64,000 nt of DNA from Silene latifolia. Lineage: Eukaryota; Streptophyta; Magnoliopsida; Caryophyllales; Caryophyllaceae. Shown piece after piece: positions 1 through 11,270 of the stretch. The stretch spans positions 447,343,311-447,407,310 of the forward strand of contig NC_133538.1 of NCBI RefSeq assembly GCF_048544455.1, written 5' to 3'. The notes below the pieces were generated by a model. It did no database searches. It saw only the letters and a list, made by a program, of their open reading frames with translations, and was not told where the DNA came from. The translations under genes and the position numbers were made by a program. Each line of letters opens with the position of its first letter. Positions within the stretch are counted from its first letter, which is position 1.

Positions 1-2
1 CG

Positions 3-155
3 TACAGGTTTATTAATGTACCGAAATCATGGGAAGACGAAGAAGTGTCTCATTTTGATCACCGTCTTGATGCCGATGTAGTAAGCTTAATTTATAATCA
101 GGTTTATCCTCAGTACCCACCTCCTAGTCAAACTCCTGTTAGGGTGTTTAATTAA
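3..155 (+). CDS. C-terminal tail of an unidentified protein (partial)
   Basis: The frame is open from base 3 to the stop TAA at 153-155, about 50 codons. It contains a SWEDEEVSHFDHR segment and a proline-rich end (YPPPSQTP). No domain is recognised. Its place at the 5' side of the CACTA genes makes the C terminus of the CACTA transposase (TNP2-type) a reasonable guess, but the sequence alone does not prove this. The following 156-520 is AT-rich and non-coding, with T-runs. Confidence 0.35.
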   Translation, partial: YRFINVPKSWEDEEVSHFDHRLDADVVSLIYNQVYPQYPPPSQTPVRVFN

Positions 156-519
156 TTTACTAATTAGTTAGCTGTTTTTTTTTGTGGTTTTTTTATTTTT
201 TTTTGTGTTTCCTTTTTTTCCCTTAATGTACTGTTTTTTTTTTCACCATTGTATAATATGCTCGTTTTAATATATAGTTCTACTCTTTATTACATGCAAA
301 TGCTTATTAACATAGATTTTAAATAACTTGCGAATAGACAAATGAATGAAACAATAACATATAATATAATGAAAACGGTAGTGCATAAGAACCGTGTTAG
401 AATATAAACACCTCTAAAAATAAATGGAAATTGGAAGATATTAATAAGATAATTACAACGGTTCTTATAAGATCTGTGTTAAATTATGCAATTTCTGAAT
501 AACATATTTTAAATAACCT

Positions 520-523
<4 letters not shown>

Positions 524-553
<30 letters not shown>
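524..553. repeat. (CT)n microsatellite
   Basis: About 15 CT units lie 15-45 bp upstream of the GRF zinc-finger start codon. Pyrimidine-rich tracts like this are frequent in plant 5' untranslated regions. Confidence 0.95.
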
Positions 554-558
<5 letters not shown>

Positions 559-567
559 ACTCAAATT

Positions 568-1017
568 ATGTCAAGTGGTAGGTCTTCTTCTTCCTCTATT
601 TCAAAAGGGACATGTAATTGCGCAGTTCCGATAGCATTCCGGACTTCTTGGACTTTGCAAAATCCGGGAAGAAAGTTTCTTACTTTCAAATTCTATAATC
701 CCTTGACTAAAATGCGTGGATGCAATTACTTCAAGTGGGTTGATGAACAAATGACTGAGTGGTAGAGGAAGGTTACAAACAGGTTAGTGAATGAGCAAAA
801 GAGTATGGATATCGAGATTACTCAAGTGAGAAGTATACTACATAAACTTGAAGAATTGAAGCGGGGAAATGACAGTGAATTATTGAAGGCAAAAGAAGAA
901 TGCAAGAAGTTAACCATGGATAACGTAGAACTCGAAAATAATGAGGCATGGCTTAAGTTAATTGTCAAATTTCTTTGTCTAATTGTTATTTACCTAGTTT
1001 ATTATGTATGGTGGTAG
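568..1017 (+). pseudogene. GRF-type zinc-finger protein with coiled coil and C-terminal membrane segment, one in-frame stop
   Basis: The frame runs 150 codons with a single TAG at 763-765. The first part has a Ser-rich start, then a CxC pair, the SWTLQNPGRKF block and CNYFKWVDE, which together match plant GRF zinc fingers. The usual middle cysteine after NPGR-F appears to be phenylalanine, so metal binding may be impaired. After the stop the same frame continues through a charged helical stretch with a likely coiled coil and ends in a hydrophobic segment (LIVKFLCLIVIYLVYYVWW). GRF, coiled coil and C-terminal membrane anchor is the usual layout of small plant GRF proteins. Whether the CACTA captured it or it is the element's own gene is open. 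The family's role is nucleic-acid binding; the function here is unknown. Confidence 0.6.
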
Positions 1018-1114
1018 TTAATTTGTACTCTTTATGTGTAAACTTGTAATCCTTTAAATTAATGGAAATAAGAAAGAATTTCTGAGAACATATTGTAATT
1101 AGCTCGCATATACC

Positions 1115-1342
1115 AAATGATGCTTTATTTCTTGGCGGTTAAATCAAACACAATAAAATATAAAATAAAACGGTTATACCCAAACCGTTGTTCAGGACGT
1201 ATACAGTTATAACGGGTTCAGGCCTTAAAAATGATGCTTTATTTCTTGGCGGGAAAATCAAACAAAATGAAAATATTACGGTTTCAAACAAAACGATTGT
1301 CTGTTGGGAAACAAAATACAATGGTTTTTCTTATACCGTATT
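1115..1342. repeat. Diverged tandem duplication, ~114-bp unit
   Basis: The string AAATGATGCTTTATTTCTTG starts at 1115 and again at 1229, and each copy continues with related AT-rich sequence containing AACGGTT/ACGGTTT motifs. These motifs resemble those of the subterminal zone at 22490-23025. Confidence 0.7.
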
Positions 1343-1621
1343 TATTACTTTCCATTAAACAAGGTCTTGCAAGTGTTGTATTATTCATACATATATACTC
1401 TGAGCTTTCCCTCCCCCACATAATATCCTCAAACATTGAGCTTCCCCTCAACCACCAGTCTACCCCATCGTCGTCGCAGTCATCATCATCATCGCCATTG
1501 CTGCCGCCAGATCAATCCGGATTCTCCTCTTTAAAGAAGTAATAAACCCTCCTCTCTAGAGATTTGTTTGTTATTATAAGTATGCATTGTTATTATTTGT
1601 TTATTAATTTCTGCTTTAGAT

Positions 1622-3551
1622 ATGGTCGAAAAGCGGAAAAGAAACGATGGAAATGCGTCAGGCGACGACTCAGGTGATGAGAATAATTTGCAACACACTG
1701 CGGGTCGAATGCGCCACAGGATTTCCCTAGAAGCAATAAATTCAAATATACCTAATCCTTTACAGTGGGATTAAGATACGAGGCTGCCATATGGTGAGAA
1801 TGCCGGATATTTTTCGGATTGGATTGGTAGTTGTGTAAGACAGTATCTACCTCTCGGTACACCGCATATCAGTGAACTGAGTAAAATACGGAACACCATG
1901 CTAATAAAAAGAATAAAGGTATGTTTATACAATAATAAATGTTTTAGTTGAAATTAAGTTACGACTTGATATGTGTATTGGCTGAACCACTTGTACCAAC
2001 TATGCTCATCATATATGAAGTTAGCTTACGTTGTCCCCGAAAAGTATGATAAGTACCTAAAAAAAAAGACAGGAGAAGCCCTCAGTTCTTGGAAGTTAAA
2101 GATTTTTGAGAAGCACTTGTTCAACAAGGAAACCGGGGAGATGAACAAGAAACCACCAATAAAGAAGTATCCGTATGTCAGTCAAGACCATTGGGATAGC
2201 TATATCGCTTATAGGCAGTCTGACAAGTTTAAGGTAACTTAATAATAATAAGTAAAGAAGTATACTTAGTTTAGTGTTTGGTCATGCTTAGATTTCTTGA
2301 TACAATTTATTTGATGAAGGCTATGAGTGAGAGGAACAAGGCGAACATTTCAAAGAAAAAGATCGTCTTTTACGGCTCCCGAGGTGGTTATAGATTGATT
2401 AAGAATAAACTTGTTAGTACATAATTCTTATAGTATTAGACTATTAGGTGTTTTAGTCGGATGTTATATATGTTCAGAGTAATCATACATATTTTGAGAG
2501 GATATCAATGTGATGAATGAATTGTAGGTAAAGCTTGGAAAATTCAGTCGTCACGACGCTTGGGTAGAAGGTCACACTCCTAAGAATGGAAAGACGGAAA
2601 CTGAATATGATAAGGACATCAAAGATAAAATTGTAAGTTTGAATAAATATGTTACTCCTACCACTGGTGGTCGGAGTTATATAATTGTGAGTTGCTTAAT
2701 GGTTTTATGTGTATGTAGAGGATCTATGAGAAGGAGGTACCGGAAGGAAAATGGAAGCCTGAAGGACGTGATGACATTCTTGCTAGGGCAATCGGCAAAG
2801 CATAGCATCCAGGTCGTGTGAGAGGGGTATCGATGCATGTTGGTATCACTAAGTATTTTGGGAAAACTACTCGAAGTGGTGATGATTCCAAGAAGGTAAT
2901 CTATAAATACTGTATTTGAACCAACGTAATTTATAACTATATATGCTGACATTAATTTCTACTACACAGCTACAGAAAATAGCTAGGTTGATGGTGAGAA
3001 TGTTGGAAACTGGGGAAAAGCAATCCGAAAAATAGTTGGATATGGTTCAAGAAGTCATAAAGGAAGCAGAGGAGGAGGAGGAGGAGGAGGAGGAGGAGGA
3101 GGAGGAAAAAGAGGTAATAATTTTTATGTCTTATATATATACAATGTGTTATATGATTTAGAAAATCAGTACGTGTTATATGGACAAGTGTTAATGTACA
3201 GAAGGAAGCCGAGGAGGACATGGCAAGGGAGAAGGAAATGGCAAAGGAGACTGAGGTAGGAGCCGAGGATCGATATCAGGCAGTTGAAGAGGAAGCTTGG
3301 CAAGCCACACATGATGAGATTGAGGTAGTTGATGATCAGACGTTCTTCTCTACACCGAAAAAGGTAATAACTTCTAGTTTATAATTATTCATCTCAGTAC
3401 ACGTTTTTTACTTATGAAATTTATTAAAGGCAGTGAATGTATGTGTACTAATTGATTAAAGCTGTCGTGAAGGGCGATTGCAAGGTGGCTTGTCGTCTGT
3501 TCTATTTACAGGGGAAACAGAAAGTTACTGTTGCCAGGGGATACTTGCTCG
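1622..3551 (+). pseudogene. CACTA second gene, 5' half: plant Transposase_24-like region (exons before insertion A)
   Basis: The ATG at 1622 opens an exon ending at a GTATGT donor (1919). Further coding blocks are separated by short AT-rich introns with GTAAGT/GTAATA donors, for example 2036-2232, 2320-2415, 2528-2632, 2720-2896, 2971-3112, 3203-3363 and 3461-3551. Recognisable family blocks in order are a W..Y..yRqS.kF segment near 2190, a GSRGGY block near 2375, a W.EGHTPKNGK block near 2560 and a GRVRGVSMHVG block near 2815. These are typical of the Transposase_24 (Ptta/En/Spm) protein of plant CACTA elements. A poly-Glu run encoded by (GAG)n follows. In-frame stops lie at 1772-1774, within the GKA-HPGRVRG block and near 3034. 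The exon is interrupted at 3552 by element A and resumes at 20446. Confidence 0.7.
3069..3105. repeat. (GAG)n trinucleotide run encoding poly-Glu
   Basis: About eleven GAG/GGA units lie inside an exon of the CACTA second gene and encode an acidic run in frame. Confidence 0.9.
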
Positions 3552-3556
3552 CTTAC
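3552..3556. repeat. Target-site duplication CTTAC, left copy, element A
   Basis: CTTAC immediately precedes the 5' LTR and recurs at 20441-20445 immediately after the 3' LTR. This gives a 5-bp duplication typical of Ty3/gypsy integrase. Confidence 0.9.
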
Positions 3557-3588
3557 AGTAATACTACAGCTTTATGAGCCTCTGGGTA

Positions 3589-3735
3589 CTCTATCGAGTG
3601 GGCTTTACTCTGTCGAGTAAGGGTGTTTTACGATTTAAAACATTTTCTGACCTGTTGGGTACTCGATCGAGTAACCTCAATACTCGATCGAGTAGGCGAC
3701 ACTCGATCGAGTATGTCAGCTACTCGATCGAGTAG
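3589..3735. repeat. Palindrome series (CTCGATCGAG type) in U3 of element A
   Basis: Palindromes are centred near 3593.5 and 3612.5 (both variant: CTCTATCGAG, CTCTGTCGAG), then 3666.5, 3687.5, 3706.5 and 3727.5 (perfect CTCGATCGAG, most extended to TACTCGATCGAGTA). Centre spacing within the series is 19, then 21, 19 and 21 bp. The same series recurs in the 3' LTR at 19059-19206. Confidence 0.95.
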
Positions 3736-4418
3736 CCGGTTTTCGGGGGGATGATTTGTCGGGTTTTGTTAATAATATGATTTAATATATAATCACTTCC
3801 GTCACTTTCTTAACACTTTTAAAAACCTAATTACTTTCAAAAGAGAAAACAATCTACGTTCTTCGCATCAATCGCATTATTGGCAAATCCCGGAGCTTGG
3901 AAGGTCGGAATTCACCTTTCTTTATAACTTTGTGATCCTTGCGTCGAGGGTAAGATCTACGTACTGTTTTTATGGTATTTCGTTAAAGTTAGTTAAACCC
4001 TAATTTGGGGAATTGGGGGTTTTGTAGTGTTTCTTGATTGGTAGTAACTGTATGATTGTATGTTAGGAGGAGGATTCGTAGAAGAGGCCTTTTGATAACA
4101 GCTGTTGAGATCGTCTGACTGTGTTGCTTTCCAGGTAGGGTTTCCCTACTCAGTGTTAGTCCCATAATGTGTTGGTGGTGATTTGTGTTTGTTGATTGTT
4201 ATCATACAAGTATTGTGATGGTTGTTGGTGTTGATTGCTGTTTAGTAGTTGTGATTATTGTATCTATCTGTGTTCTTCGGGGCGCGTCCCTGGCTGAGTG
4301 AAGTCACTTGCGGGTGTGGCTTCAGGCCCATTATTGGCCTTCTGTAGAACCTGCCACAGAAGGGATGTTCACATTAAGGAATTTGGGTTTATCGCTCAAC
4401 GGAGATGAGCGGGGATTA

Positions 4419-5840
4419 GAGGCAGATGTAATTATTAGTTGTCTAAATTCAGTCCAAGGTAACAATGATGTGGGGGTTTGATTGAATTGGTCTATAACTA
4501 ATGGCAACAAAAGACAATAAACTAAATAGACGGATGAAACAGATATTAAAAAGGGTGCAAGGATGGTCGGTTCACTATAGTTTCGGCGGCAGCAAACTAG
4601 GTAGGTCTAAAACAAACACGTGAGATGGGAAAATAAGAGGTCCTCTCGGTCCACTCTCAAAGGTAGCATCTTTCGATCTCGCTACAGGTCCCTAATATCA
4701 CTAATACTAACTTTCGTTCTGAAAAGTGACTAAAAGGTCTAAACTAACTTATCTTTTGATCTCGTTAATCTAGTCGTCTAAATTAGGTAGGCTATCTCCC
4801 TTCCCTATCTTTCGATCTTTATTGGGTCGGTCAAATCCTAGACATTCAACTAGTCGCGTGCACTCGATTCGTCAAACATAGAAATTAAATTAATTAAAAC
4901 GGAGCATATCTCACGAGGCCAGTCGATCGACCAGGGTAGGCGGTCGATCGACCGTGGCCCGATTCAGGGTTCCCTATTCTAATGCCACCTAACCTACAGT
5001 TCCCCTACATCCTAGCACGAATAATTTAGCTACTTATGATATTGATAAAAACAACAACAATATTAACGAAATAAACTACTGAATTCATGCTTAAATTAAC
5101 GGAACAAAAGATTAGCATAAAACAATAATTATGGCTTCGGGAAACTAATATATCAATTCTAGCTACAAACGAAATAAGTAATAAAACTGAAATAGTGAAT
5201 AAAGGAATACCAGTAGAAGAATTGCAGGAAAAAAAGATCAGAAAACCGAATGCCGATGTAACTTTTATTGAAAGAAATATTTTTAAACTAAAGAACCCTA
5301 ACAAATTTCGTTATCTAACACTGATGAAAACTAAATGAATGTTCTCAAAACCTAGCATACGTTATATAGAATACAACGTAGTTCTTATTGCCAAAACCTA
5401 ACTACTATGGGCCTGCTTATTCTCGATCTTTTAATTCACGCAGATTAGTGGCTTGGTCGATCGACCACTGAGGCTGGTCGATCGACTGGTAAGCTCTGAA
5501 CAGTGGCTCCTGGAAGTCGTGGTATGGTCGATCGACCATAGGTAGCGGTCGATCGACTGCTTTAGCTGATACTTGATTTCTAAATTCTCGTGGATTTGTC
5601 TTTCGGACCTCGAAATGCGCACCAAGCTCGTTCCTTGAGTAAATACTTTACGTCAAATGCAATGCAAGGTACTCGGGGACGGATTTGGCTCAAAATATAC
5701 TCATTTCCGCATAAATCTGCAATATTACATAAAAATACGAAAGTAGACAAAATGGGGCAAATAGTAGCCTTAAACTATATAAATGAGCTCTAAAATGCGT
5801 GTAAAATAGGGTGTAAAACATCATATAATTGACACGCATC
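4419..5840 (-). repeat. 3' LTR of element Na, truncated at its outer end
   Basis: It is nearly identical to 11358-12780. The outer ~87 bp, present in the other LTR as 11271-11357, are absent, and the sequence joins directly to LTR A at GGATTAG/AGGCAG. It contains palindromes at 4918-4956 and 5454-5557. The inner end ACACGCATCA at 5840 abuts the purine tract. Confidence 0.88.
4918..5557. repeat. GGTCGATCGACC-type palindromes in the Na 3' LTR
   Basis: Two palindromes lie near 4925 and 4947. Two further pairs are centred at 5460.5/5481.5 and 5531.5/5552.5, each 21 bp apart. The cores are TCGATCGA flanked by GG..CC or AG..CT. The same sites recur in the other Na LTR at 11868-11893 and 12391-12497, where one is changed to GGTCGATTGACC. 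Confidence 0.95.
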
Positions 5841-5880
5841 AAACTTCCCCAAACCAAACCCTTTCTTGTCCCCAAGCAAG
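5841..5880 (-). promoter_or_regulatory. Hairpin (H3) and polypurine tract next to the Na 3' LTR
   Basis: On the minus strand, TTGCTTG-GGGA-CAAGAAA (stem with one mismatch, 5861-5879) is followed by GGGTTTGGTTTGGGGAAGTT and then the LTR. The purine tract is the expected primer for plus-strand synthesis. The hairpin recurs at the same place in Nb, C and E. Confidence 0.7.
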
Positions 5881-7155
5881 AACTAGACTCGATCCTAAAA
5901 ACCTAATGGAACGAGTTCAATCTCAGAGCGAAATTCACAAGTAAAGCCTAAACCAATTTAATGCAACAACGGACAATCAATTAGAAATGTGAATCATGCA
6001 AATGAGTTATGTAGTCGTCAAAAACTGCTGAACCGTCAACTATAGAGACTTATCAAATTGGACTCTCACGGTTCGCTCAAATCACTCAATAAATACAGGT
6101 GAATATATGTGAAAGATAGAAAGAATTCATTTTGTTAGTGACACTCACCTAACTACGACCTATAAGAACATTCCTGCAATATAATATAAAAGTAATCTCT
6201 ACAACCGTACATATGCATTCCAACCGAACAAATGACCATGACACATGCCGAGGTAAATATGGATATGTGAGGTAATGGGCAAGAAGGGCAAAACATTTAT
6301 GGGAATGTTGGGGTACAGGTGATCAAGCTAGTACCGTAACAAAACCATATGACAATATCCAATTCTTGCTCAAACTTTAATTGACACGGTGCTATAGCAA
6401 GCACAAAACTCACAATCTCCGTAGTAATCAATCAACTAACTCCCCATAAGATACAAATGAAACATGGGAGCAAAAATCGCCATTTGAATAAAGACTTGAA
6501 TCATGTGAATTGATTTCTTTTCTTCTCGGACATAGGCCGATCGACCAAGTAGAGCAGTCGATCGACTGCATTAAACAGTACAGCACTATTTTTTTTCTTT
6601 TTCGAATCATTTTTCTTCTTCTTTTTTTTTTCTTTGTTCCTTTCTTTCTTTCCTTTTTCCAACTTCCCAACTTCATCTCAAAATGAGCATATGCCACAAA
6701 AAACGTAGTAACAATCCCAAAAAACTAAACTACTAGCTTGACAAGGGCAGGCTAAATGTAGGATGTAGTAAACGGGACAAAAAGGCTATTTTTGGCAGTG
6801 TGGAGCTTATGGGTAAGACGAGAAAAAGGGGACCTCTACTACATGTGTCAACAAACCACAAACCGAATGCAGACAGGTATTAAGCAGATTAAGTTCATAT
6901 TTATGCATATTGATATAACATGTCTCATAAGGAGTAACTACTCACATCCTAGATAAACTGGTCATAGATGACACCAGTTATGGGCTCTAAATCTCAGAAA
7001 ATAATGTAGTTTGCCAAATATCTAAGTCAAGTCTCAAATCTAGCAAATAAATTAACGAAAACTCGTAGACTATGCGATTGATTCTACTAATAACATGTCA
7101 ATTAGCAAGGCTTAGGCGATAAAACAGATGCAAATGCAATGTCATCATTTAAATA

Positions 7156-7174
7156 CTACCGTTCCGACTCAACC
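7156..7174 (-). promoter_or_regulatory. Conserved 19-nt motif in the 3' non-coding region (Na copy)
   Basis: The minus strand reads GGTTGAGTCGGAACGGTAG. The equivalent in Nb (37293-37311) and C (56178-56196) is GGTCGAGTCGGAACGGTAG, each following an A-rich stretch and a CGTTTATTTT-like sequence. The role is unknown. Confidence 0.7.
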
Positions 7175-7343
7175 TATATGCTAAAATAAACGTGCAATTA
7201 ATTTGAATTTTGTTGAAACTTTTCAATTTTTTTTTTTGAATTTTCTGTAAATATGGAGAAATTAAACAACAATGCAAGACAAAATGTAAACGTGAATGCA
7301 AAACATATGAGATGCGACGCAAAACCCTTCCCCAAACCAAATC

Positions 7344-7363
7344 GAACAATGTCCCCATTGTGC
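7344..7363 (-). promoter_or_regulatory. Hairpin H2 (Na copy)
   Basis: The minus strand reads GCACAATG-GGGA-CATTGTTC: an 8-bp stem with one mismatch and a GGGA loop. GATTTGGTTTGGGGAAGGG follows. Confidence 0.65.
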
Positions 7364-7469
7364 AAAATCATGCAATGCAGAAAAGGAAAACGGGAATTTG
7401 CGAGAAAATTAAGTAAATAAGAAATGAAGTAAGGACAGGAACTCACAAGACTTTAAGCACAGCAAAAGG

Positions 7470-7503
7470 AAACCTCCCCAAACCAGCGTGAGCTAGGAGG
7501 TTT
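7470..7503 (-). promoter_or_regulatory. Hairpin H1 (Na copy)
   Basis: On the minus strand, arms AAACCTCC (7496-7503) and GGAGGTTT (7470-7477) enclose an 18-nt loop that ends in CTGGTTTGG. The second arm overlaps the GGTTTGGGGA-like purine tract. Confidence 0.65.
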
Positions 7504-7720
7504 TAGTAGCTAGCAGTGCTACCAATAGGTACCTGAAAAGACAACAAATACCACGCATAAAACCAAGAAAACAATTTTGAAGCGATGATTATATGCAAAA
7601 ATAAGAAAATAGAAGAAATCAGAAATATGGCGGAAAATAAAGTGGAGTAGAAAACTCCCTCAATTCCGCAGATCGACCAAACACAGTAGGGGAGAGGTCG
7701 TGAACAGTCTGAAAGCGGGA

Positions 7721-7832
7721 TGGTCGATCGACTACATCACCCAGTCGATCGACCAGAGTGAACAGGAACAGAAGCTCCTGGAAGTCGCACCTCAGTCGAT
7801 CGACCAGGGTAGACGGTCGATCGACTGGAAAT
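7721..7832. repeat. Palindrome pairs in the Na 3' non-coding region
   Basis: Four TCGATCGA palindromes with GG/AG..CC/CT flanks lie in two pairs, each about 21-22 bp apart: near 7728 and 7749, and near 7800 and 7821. Confidence 0.9.
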
Positions 7833-8075
7833 GCTGTTGTAACTTTCTGATTTCTTCGAATTATCTCGAGAACTTGAGCTAGTATGGTCTATAATCCTGC
7901 ATACACACATAATACCGCGCCAAAAATTGCGCAAAACCCAAAGTAACGGTATAAAGTACTAAAAATCCTAAGAAAACTTAAAATGCGAAGTCTCGCGCAC
8001 ACAAAACAATAAAAAGTTCAACGAAAGCAATAAAGTGTATTGTTTTTGAAAAAGTCTTAATCAAGTAATAGTTGA

Positions 8076-11000
8076 TCAAGAATGACCACGGAATGGCCCA
8101 CTTGGTCGGCTTCTGGCTACATGAGGTAGCCTCAATAGTGCTCATCTTCTCAGCTGCACTCCTCTCAGCTCCAGCGTCCGCAGAACTCAACGGATCAGCA
8201 TGTCGGACATCTTCCCACTCAATGACCTCTTCGGACTCCTCGGAATCCGAGATCGACTCCGTTGCTTTGATCGGCTCATCTTCGGCTCCTCATCCATGCC
8301 ATAGCTAAGGCATCCTAGACCGCCTCTTTGAACTATTGGCTCCTTCACAACCGGAGCGACATGTGGCTCTTCCTTCCCAAACCAAATTTTCTTAATGTCT
8401 AAAACAGAAAAATCTTCCTCCACTTTGCTCCCAGTCTGGGCGGAGGTGTAACAACAGGAGTAGGGACAGGGATAGGCATATCAGGAAGTATAAAATAAGA
8501 TTTCTTTTCAAAAACTGTATTGTAAGTGACGGGCCACATGGGGTCTTTCTTCCTAGCCGTCTGGGCAAAGACAATGGATTGCTTCCCTACCTTAAAGGTC
8601 AAAGTACCCGAACCAACATCAATAACTGCACCAGCAGTGTGCAGGAATGGTCTACCTAGAATAATAGAAATGTGGGCATCTTCGGGCATATCAAGTACTA
8701 CGAAGTCAACAGGGAAGAAGAACTTCCCTATTTGCACGGGAATGTCCTCTAAGACTCCTATTGGCTGGACCACAGAGCGATCAGTCATCTGTACTGTCAT
8801 GTTCGTGACTGCAAACCTATTCAACTTTAATTTCCTAGCCAGACTCATGGGCATTACACTAATACTGGCTCCTAGGTCACATAAGGCTTTTTCAATAGGA
8901 AAGGTGCCAATATTATATGGGACTGAAAAACTACCCGGGTTTTCTAGCTTAAGGGGTGCAGTATGGGTCAAATAAGAGCATGATTCCTCAGTGAGTGCGA
9001 CAGTGTGCACAGTTTCAAGTGACTTCTTTTTTGATAAGAGTTGCTTCATGAATTTCATATAAGCAGGCACTTGATTGACTAACTCAAGAAAAGGAACTTG
9101 TACGTTTAAGCTACGAATAACATTTTCAAATTTATTAAACGATACCTGTTCCTTCGTCGGCACCAATCTCTCCGGATAAAATGAAAGTAGCAACTTAGCC
9201 CTCTCCTCTAAATCTCTCATGCCGACATCGGTGGATTTAGGCTGAAAATCCACCACCTTCTCCTTGTTGTAACTTGACCCTTCTTCAGACCGTCTCAAAT
9301 GTGAGCCATTAATCGACAAAGGGTCGTACTTCGGAACCGGAACAGACCCATCAGCAGTCGGGTCGGGCCTCAATATTTTCGGGGCATTAGTACCTCGAAA
9401 CAAGTGGTCCCTCAAGTTATCGGGCATCGGAGGACGAAAAGAATCACTATCAAGAAGACTGCTCCGATCGACCAGGTTGGTCGGTCGATCGATCGATTTC
9501 TACAGAACAAGATCTTCTCGGTTGTCGCGACCGGGCCGATCGATCGGGTATATGTCGATCGATCGATGACATACTTGCGATCGTCTTTTTCTTGTTTTTG
9601 TTCGTCACAGCCTTCTCCTTGCTTGGTTCCGCCTCATCCTTTTCAGTGACGTCCTCAACCATAATGGGCCTATCAAGGGTAGACCCACTCCTCAAGGTAA
9701 TTGCATTTAAGGTCTCCTTTTGATCAGTTTGAGTCGGTAAATATCCCGGAGCTCGAGTTGTATTCTTGCTAGCCAATTGGGCAATTTGGTTCTCCAACAT
9801 CTTCATCCCGGCCTCTCTAGCTTGGGATTCTTTCAGCAACAAGTTCTTCAGTTCGGCAAACTCAGAATTTTGGGATTGCTGTTGCTACTGAGGAACATAA
9901 GGAGGCTTTTGGAATTGTTGTTGCTTATGAGGGGGCACATAATTCTGCTGCTGCTGCTGCTGTGGAGGTTGAGTTGGATTTAAGACATTTTGGCTAGTCC
10001 ACCTCAAGTTTGGATGGACATTTGGCTCATAGTAGGTGTTTGTCTGCCTATAATGTTGAAAGGCAGCGCAAGACTCAAAGGGATTAGGACAGGTTATCCA
10101 AACATGTCCCTCGGCTCCACATCTTTTGCAGACGAAAGGACCGTCCAAACAAAGATTCACATGGTAGATCCCTCCTTTTGAAGCTCCTCCCAACTCTTAC
10201 TTATCAAATCTCGCTGTGAGAGCCTCTAATGCAGCTACAGAAGGAGATTCAGCAGCTCTCCTTTGATTTCCCCTGGAATTTCCATACTCAGCTTTGTGGG
10301 TGGCCAAGTCATCCATGATCTTCCACCCCTTAGTTTCTCCCATATTCTCATGGAATTGGCCACTGGCTGCCGCATCCAGGATAGCCCTCTGATCATCATA
10401 GAGCTCATTGTAGAACTGATTGCATAGGCTCCATTTTTCAAACTCGAGATGCGGAATGGTTCGCACCAGCTTCTTGAAACGGACCCATGCCTCGTGAAAG
10501 TTCTCATCAGGACCCTGTTTAAAGCTCGTGATCTGAGCTCTAATAGCATTTGTCTTTGAGGCAGAGAAATATTTCTTGTAGAATGCCAAGGCCAAAGAAA
10601 TCCAATCGGTGATCCCATTAGCAGCTCGATCCAGGTCTCTATACCACTCCCTTGCAGCATCGCGGAGTGAGAATATAAACATCGTCTCCTTCACCTGGTC
10701 CTGGGTCACACCGGTCGGCGGGGGTATAGAGCAGCAATAATCGATAAATATCTCCATATGTTTGGCTGCATCTTCATTTGCAGCTCCCCTGAATTGGTTT
10801 CTCTCAACCAAGTTGATATAAGAAGGCTTCGGTTCGAATTTCCTAACAGCTCCCGGTAATTCGAACCCCTTTTATAGATTTGCAAATTTGTCGTCGCTCG
10901 AGTGACTTGCTATAATTGCTTCTTCACCATCTCTAGAAATGGAGAAGTAACGGTCTCAAATGATGAAGTAGAAATAGGTGATGAAGGTGGGTCCTCCTCG

Positions 11001-11144
11001 AATGTACTCGTTCTCGTAGTAACTAGACAGAGTACTCAGCTCTTCCTCTGTCGGCAAAATCCTAGATGATCGTCTCAACTCGCGCAAAGTCTTCTCAATC
11101 TCAGGATTGAACGGTACTAATTCACCACCTTGTGACCTGCGCAT
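8076..11144 (-). pseudogene. Na gag-protease polyprotein (broken)
   Basis: The start ATG is at 11144-11142 (MRRSQGGELVPF). The retrotransposon gag domain lies at about 10811-10197 and includes the WYRDLD, YKKYFSASK and KWSLCNQFYN blocks. A CCHC knuckle CKRCGAEGHVWITC lies at about 10130-10080, followed by a Gln/Pro-rich linker. A palindrome-encoded Ser/Arg/Asp-rich stretch (9570-9450) precedes the protease, whose active-site block is CDLGASISVMP (about 8885), with ILGRPFLHTAG (about 8660). A charged C-terminal tail reaches a TGA at 8078-8076. DLG instead of DSG or DTG is common in this lineage. Breaks against Nb include a frame change after 10956, TAA after RFDK (about 10199), CAG to TAG near 9884 and a stop near 9450. 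The parent product would be a single gag-protease precursor. Confidence 0.8.
9466..9570. repeat. Palindromes inside the Na gag-protease linker
   Basis: CGATCGACC, TCGATCGATCGA and CGATCGATCGGG variants lie inside the reading frame between the zinc knuckle and the protease. This is the same place as in Nb and C. Confidence 0.88.
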
Positions 11145-11247
11145 AAGAGGAAACTACAAAAAGAATATGAGAATAGTTTTAGGAACAAATGTCCCTTAAA
11201 CTAAGAAGCAGACTAAAATAAAACAACTAAAAATTAGAACAATTGCT

Positions 11248-11265
11248 TCCCCGGCAACGGCGCCA
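11248..11265 (-). promoter_or_regulatory. Primer-binding site, tRNA-Asp type (Na)
   Basis: The minus strand reads TGGCGCCGTTGCCGGGGA, 5 nt from the LTR end. This 18-nt sequence is the known Athila/Tat-type PBS, complementary to the 3' end of tRNA-Asp. Confidence 0.88.
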
Positions 11266-11270
11266 AAATT

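Larger units (their letters stand above)
5881..8075 (-). other. 3' non-coding internal region of Na
   Basis: This region of about 2.2 kb contains no supported gene. On the minus strand it holds hairpin H1 (7470-7503), hairpin H2 (7344-7363), the conserved motif at 7156-7174, an A-rich stretch (around 7220-7250), purine-rich sequence (around 6590-6660) and palindromes at 6536-6571 and 7721-7832. Several blocks recur in the same order in Nb (36381-38611) and C (55812-57518), so the region is conserved although not coding. Confidence 0.65.

Noticed and set aside
1231..1542. Open frame of 103 codons upstream of the CACTA second gene
   Set aside because: It starts in a tandem repeat, ends in a low-complexity Ser/Pro stretch and precedes the likely ATG at 1622. 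It looks like leader sequence.
8526..8975. Plus-strand open frame of about 149 codons
   Set aside because: It is antisense to the Na protease, which shows clear family motifs. The antisense frame has none.
11248..11265. tRNA-related sequence taken as a possible tRNA gene
   Set aside because: Only the 18-nt complement of a tRNA 3' end is present, next to an LTR. It is a primer-binding site.
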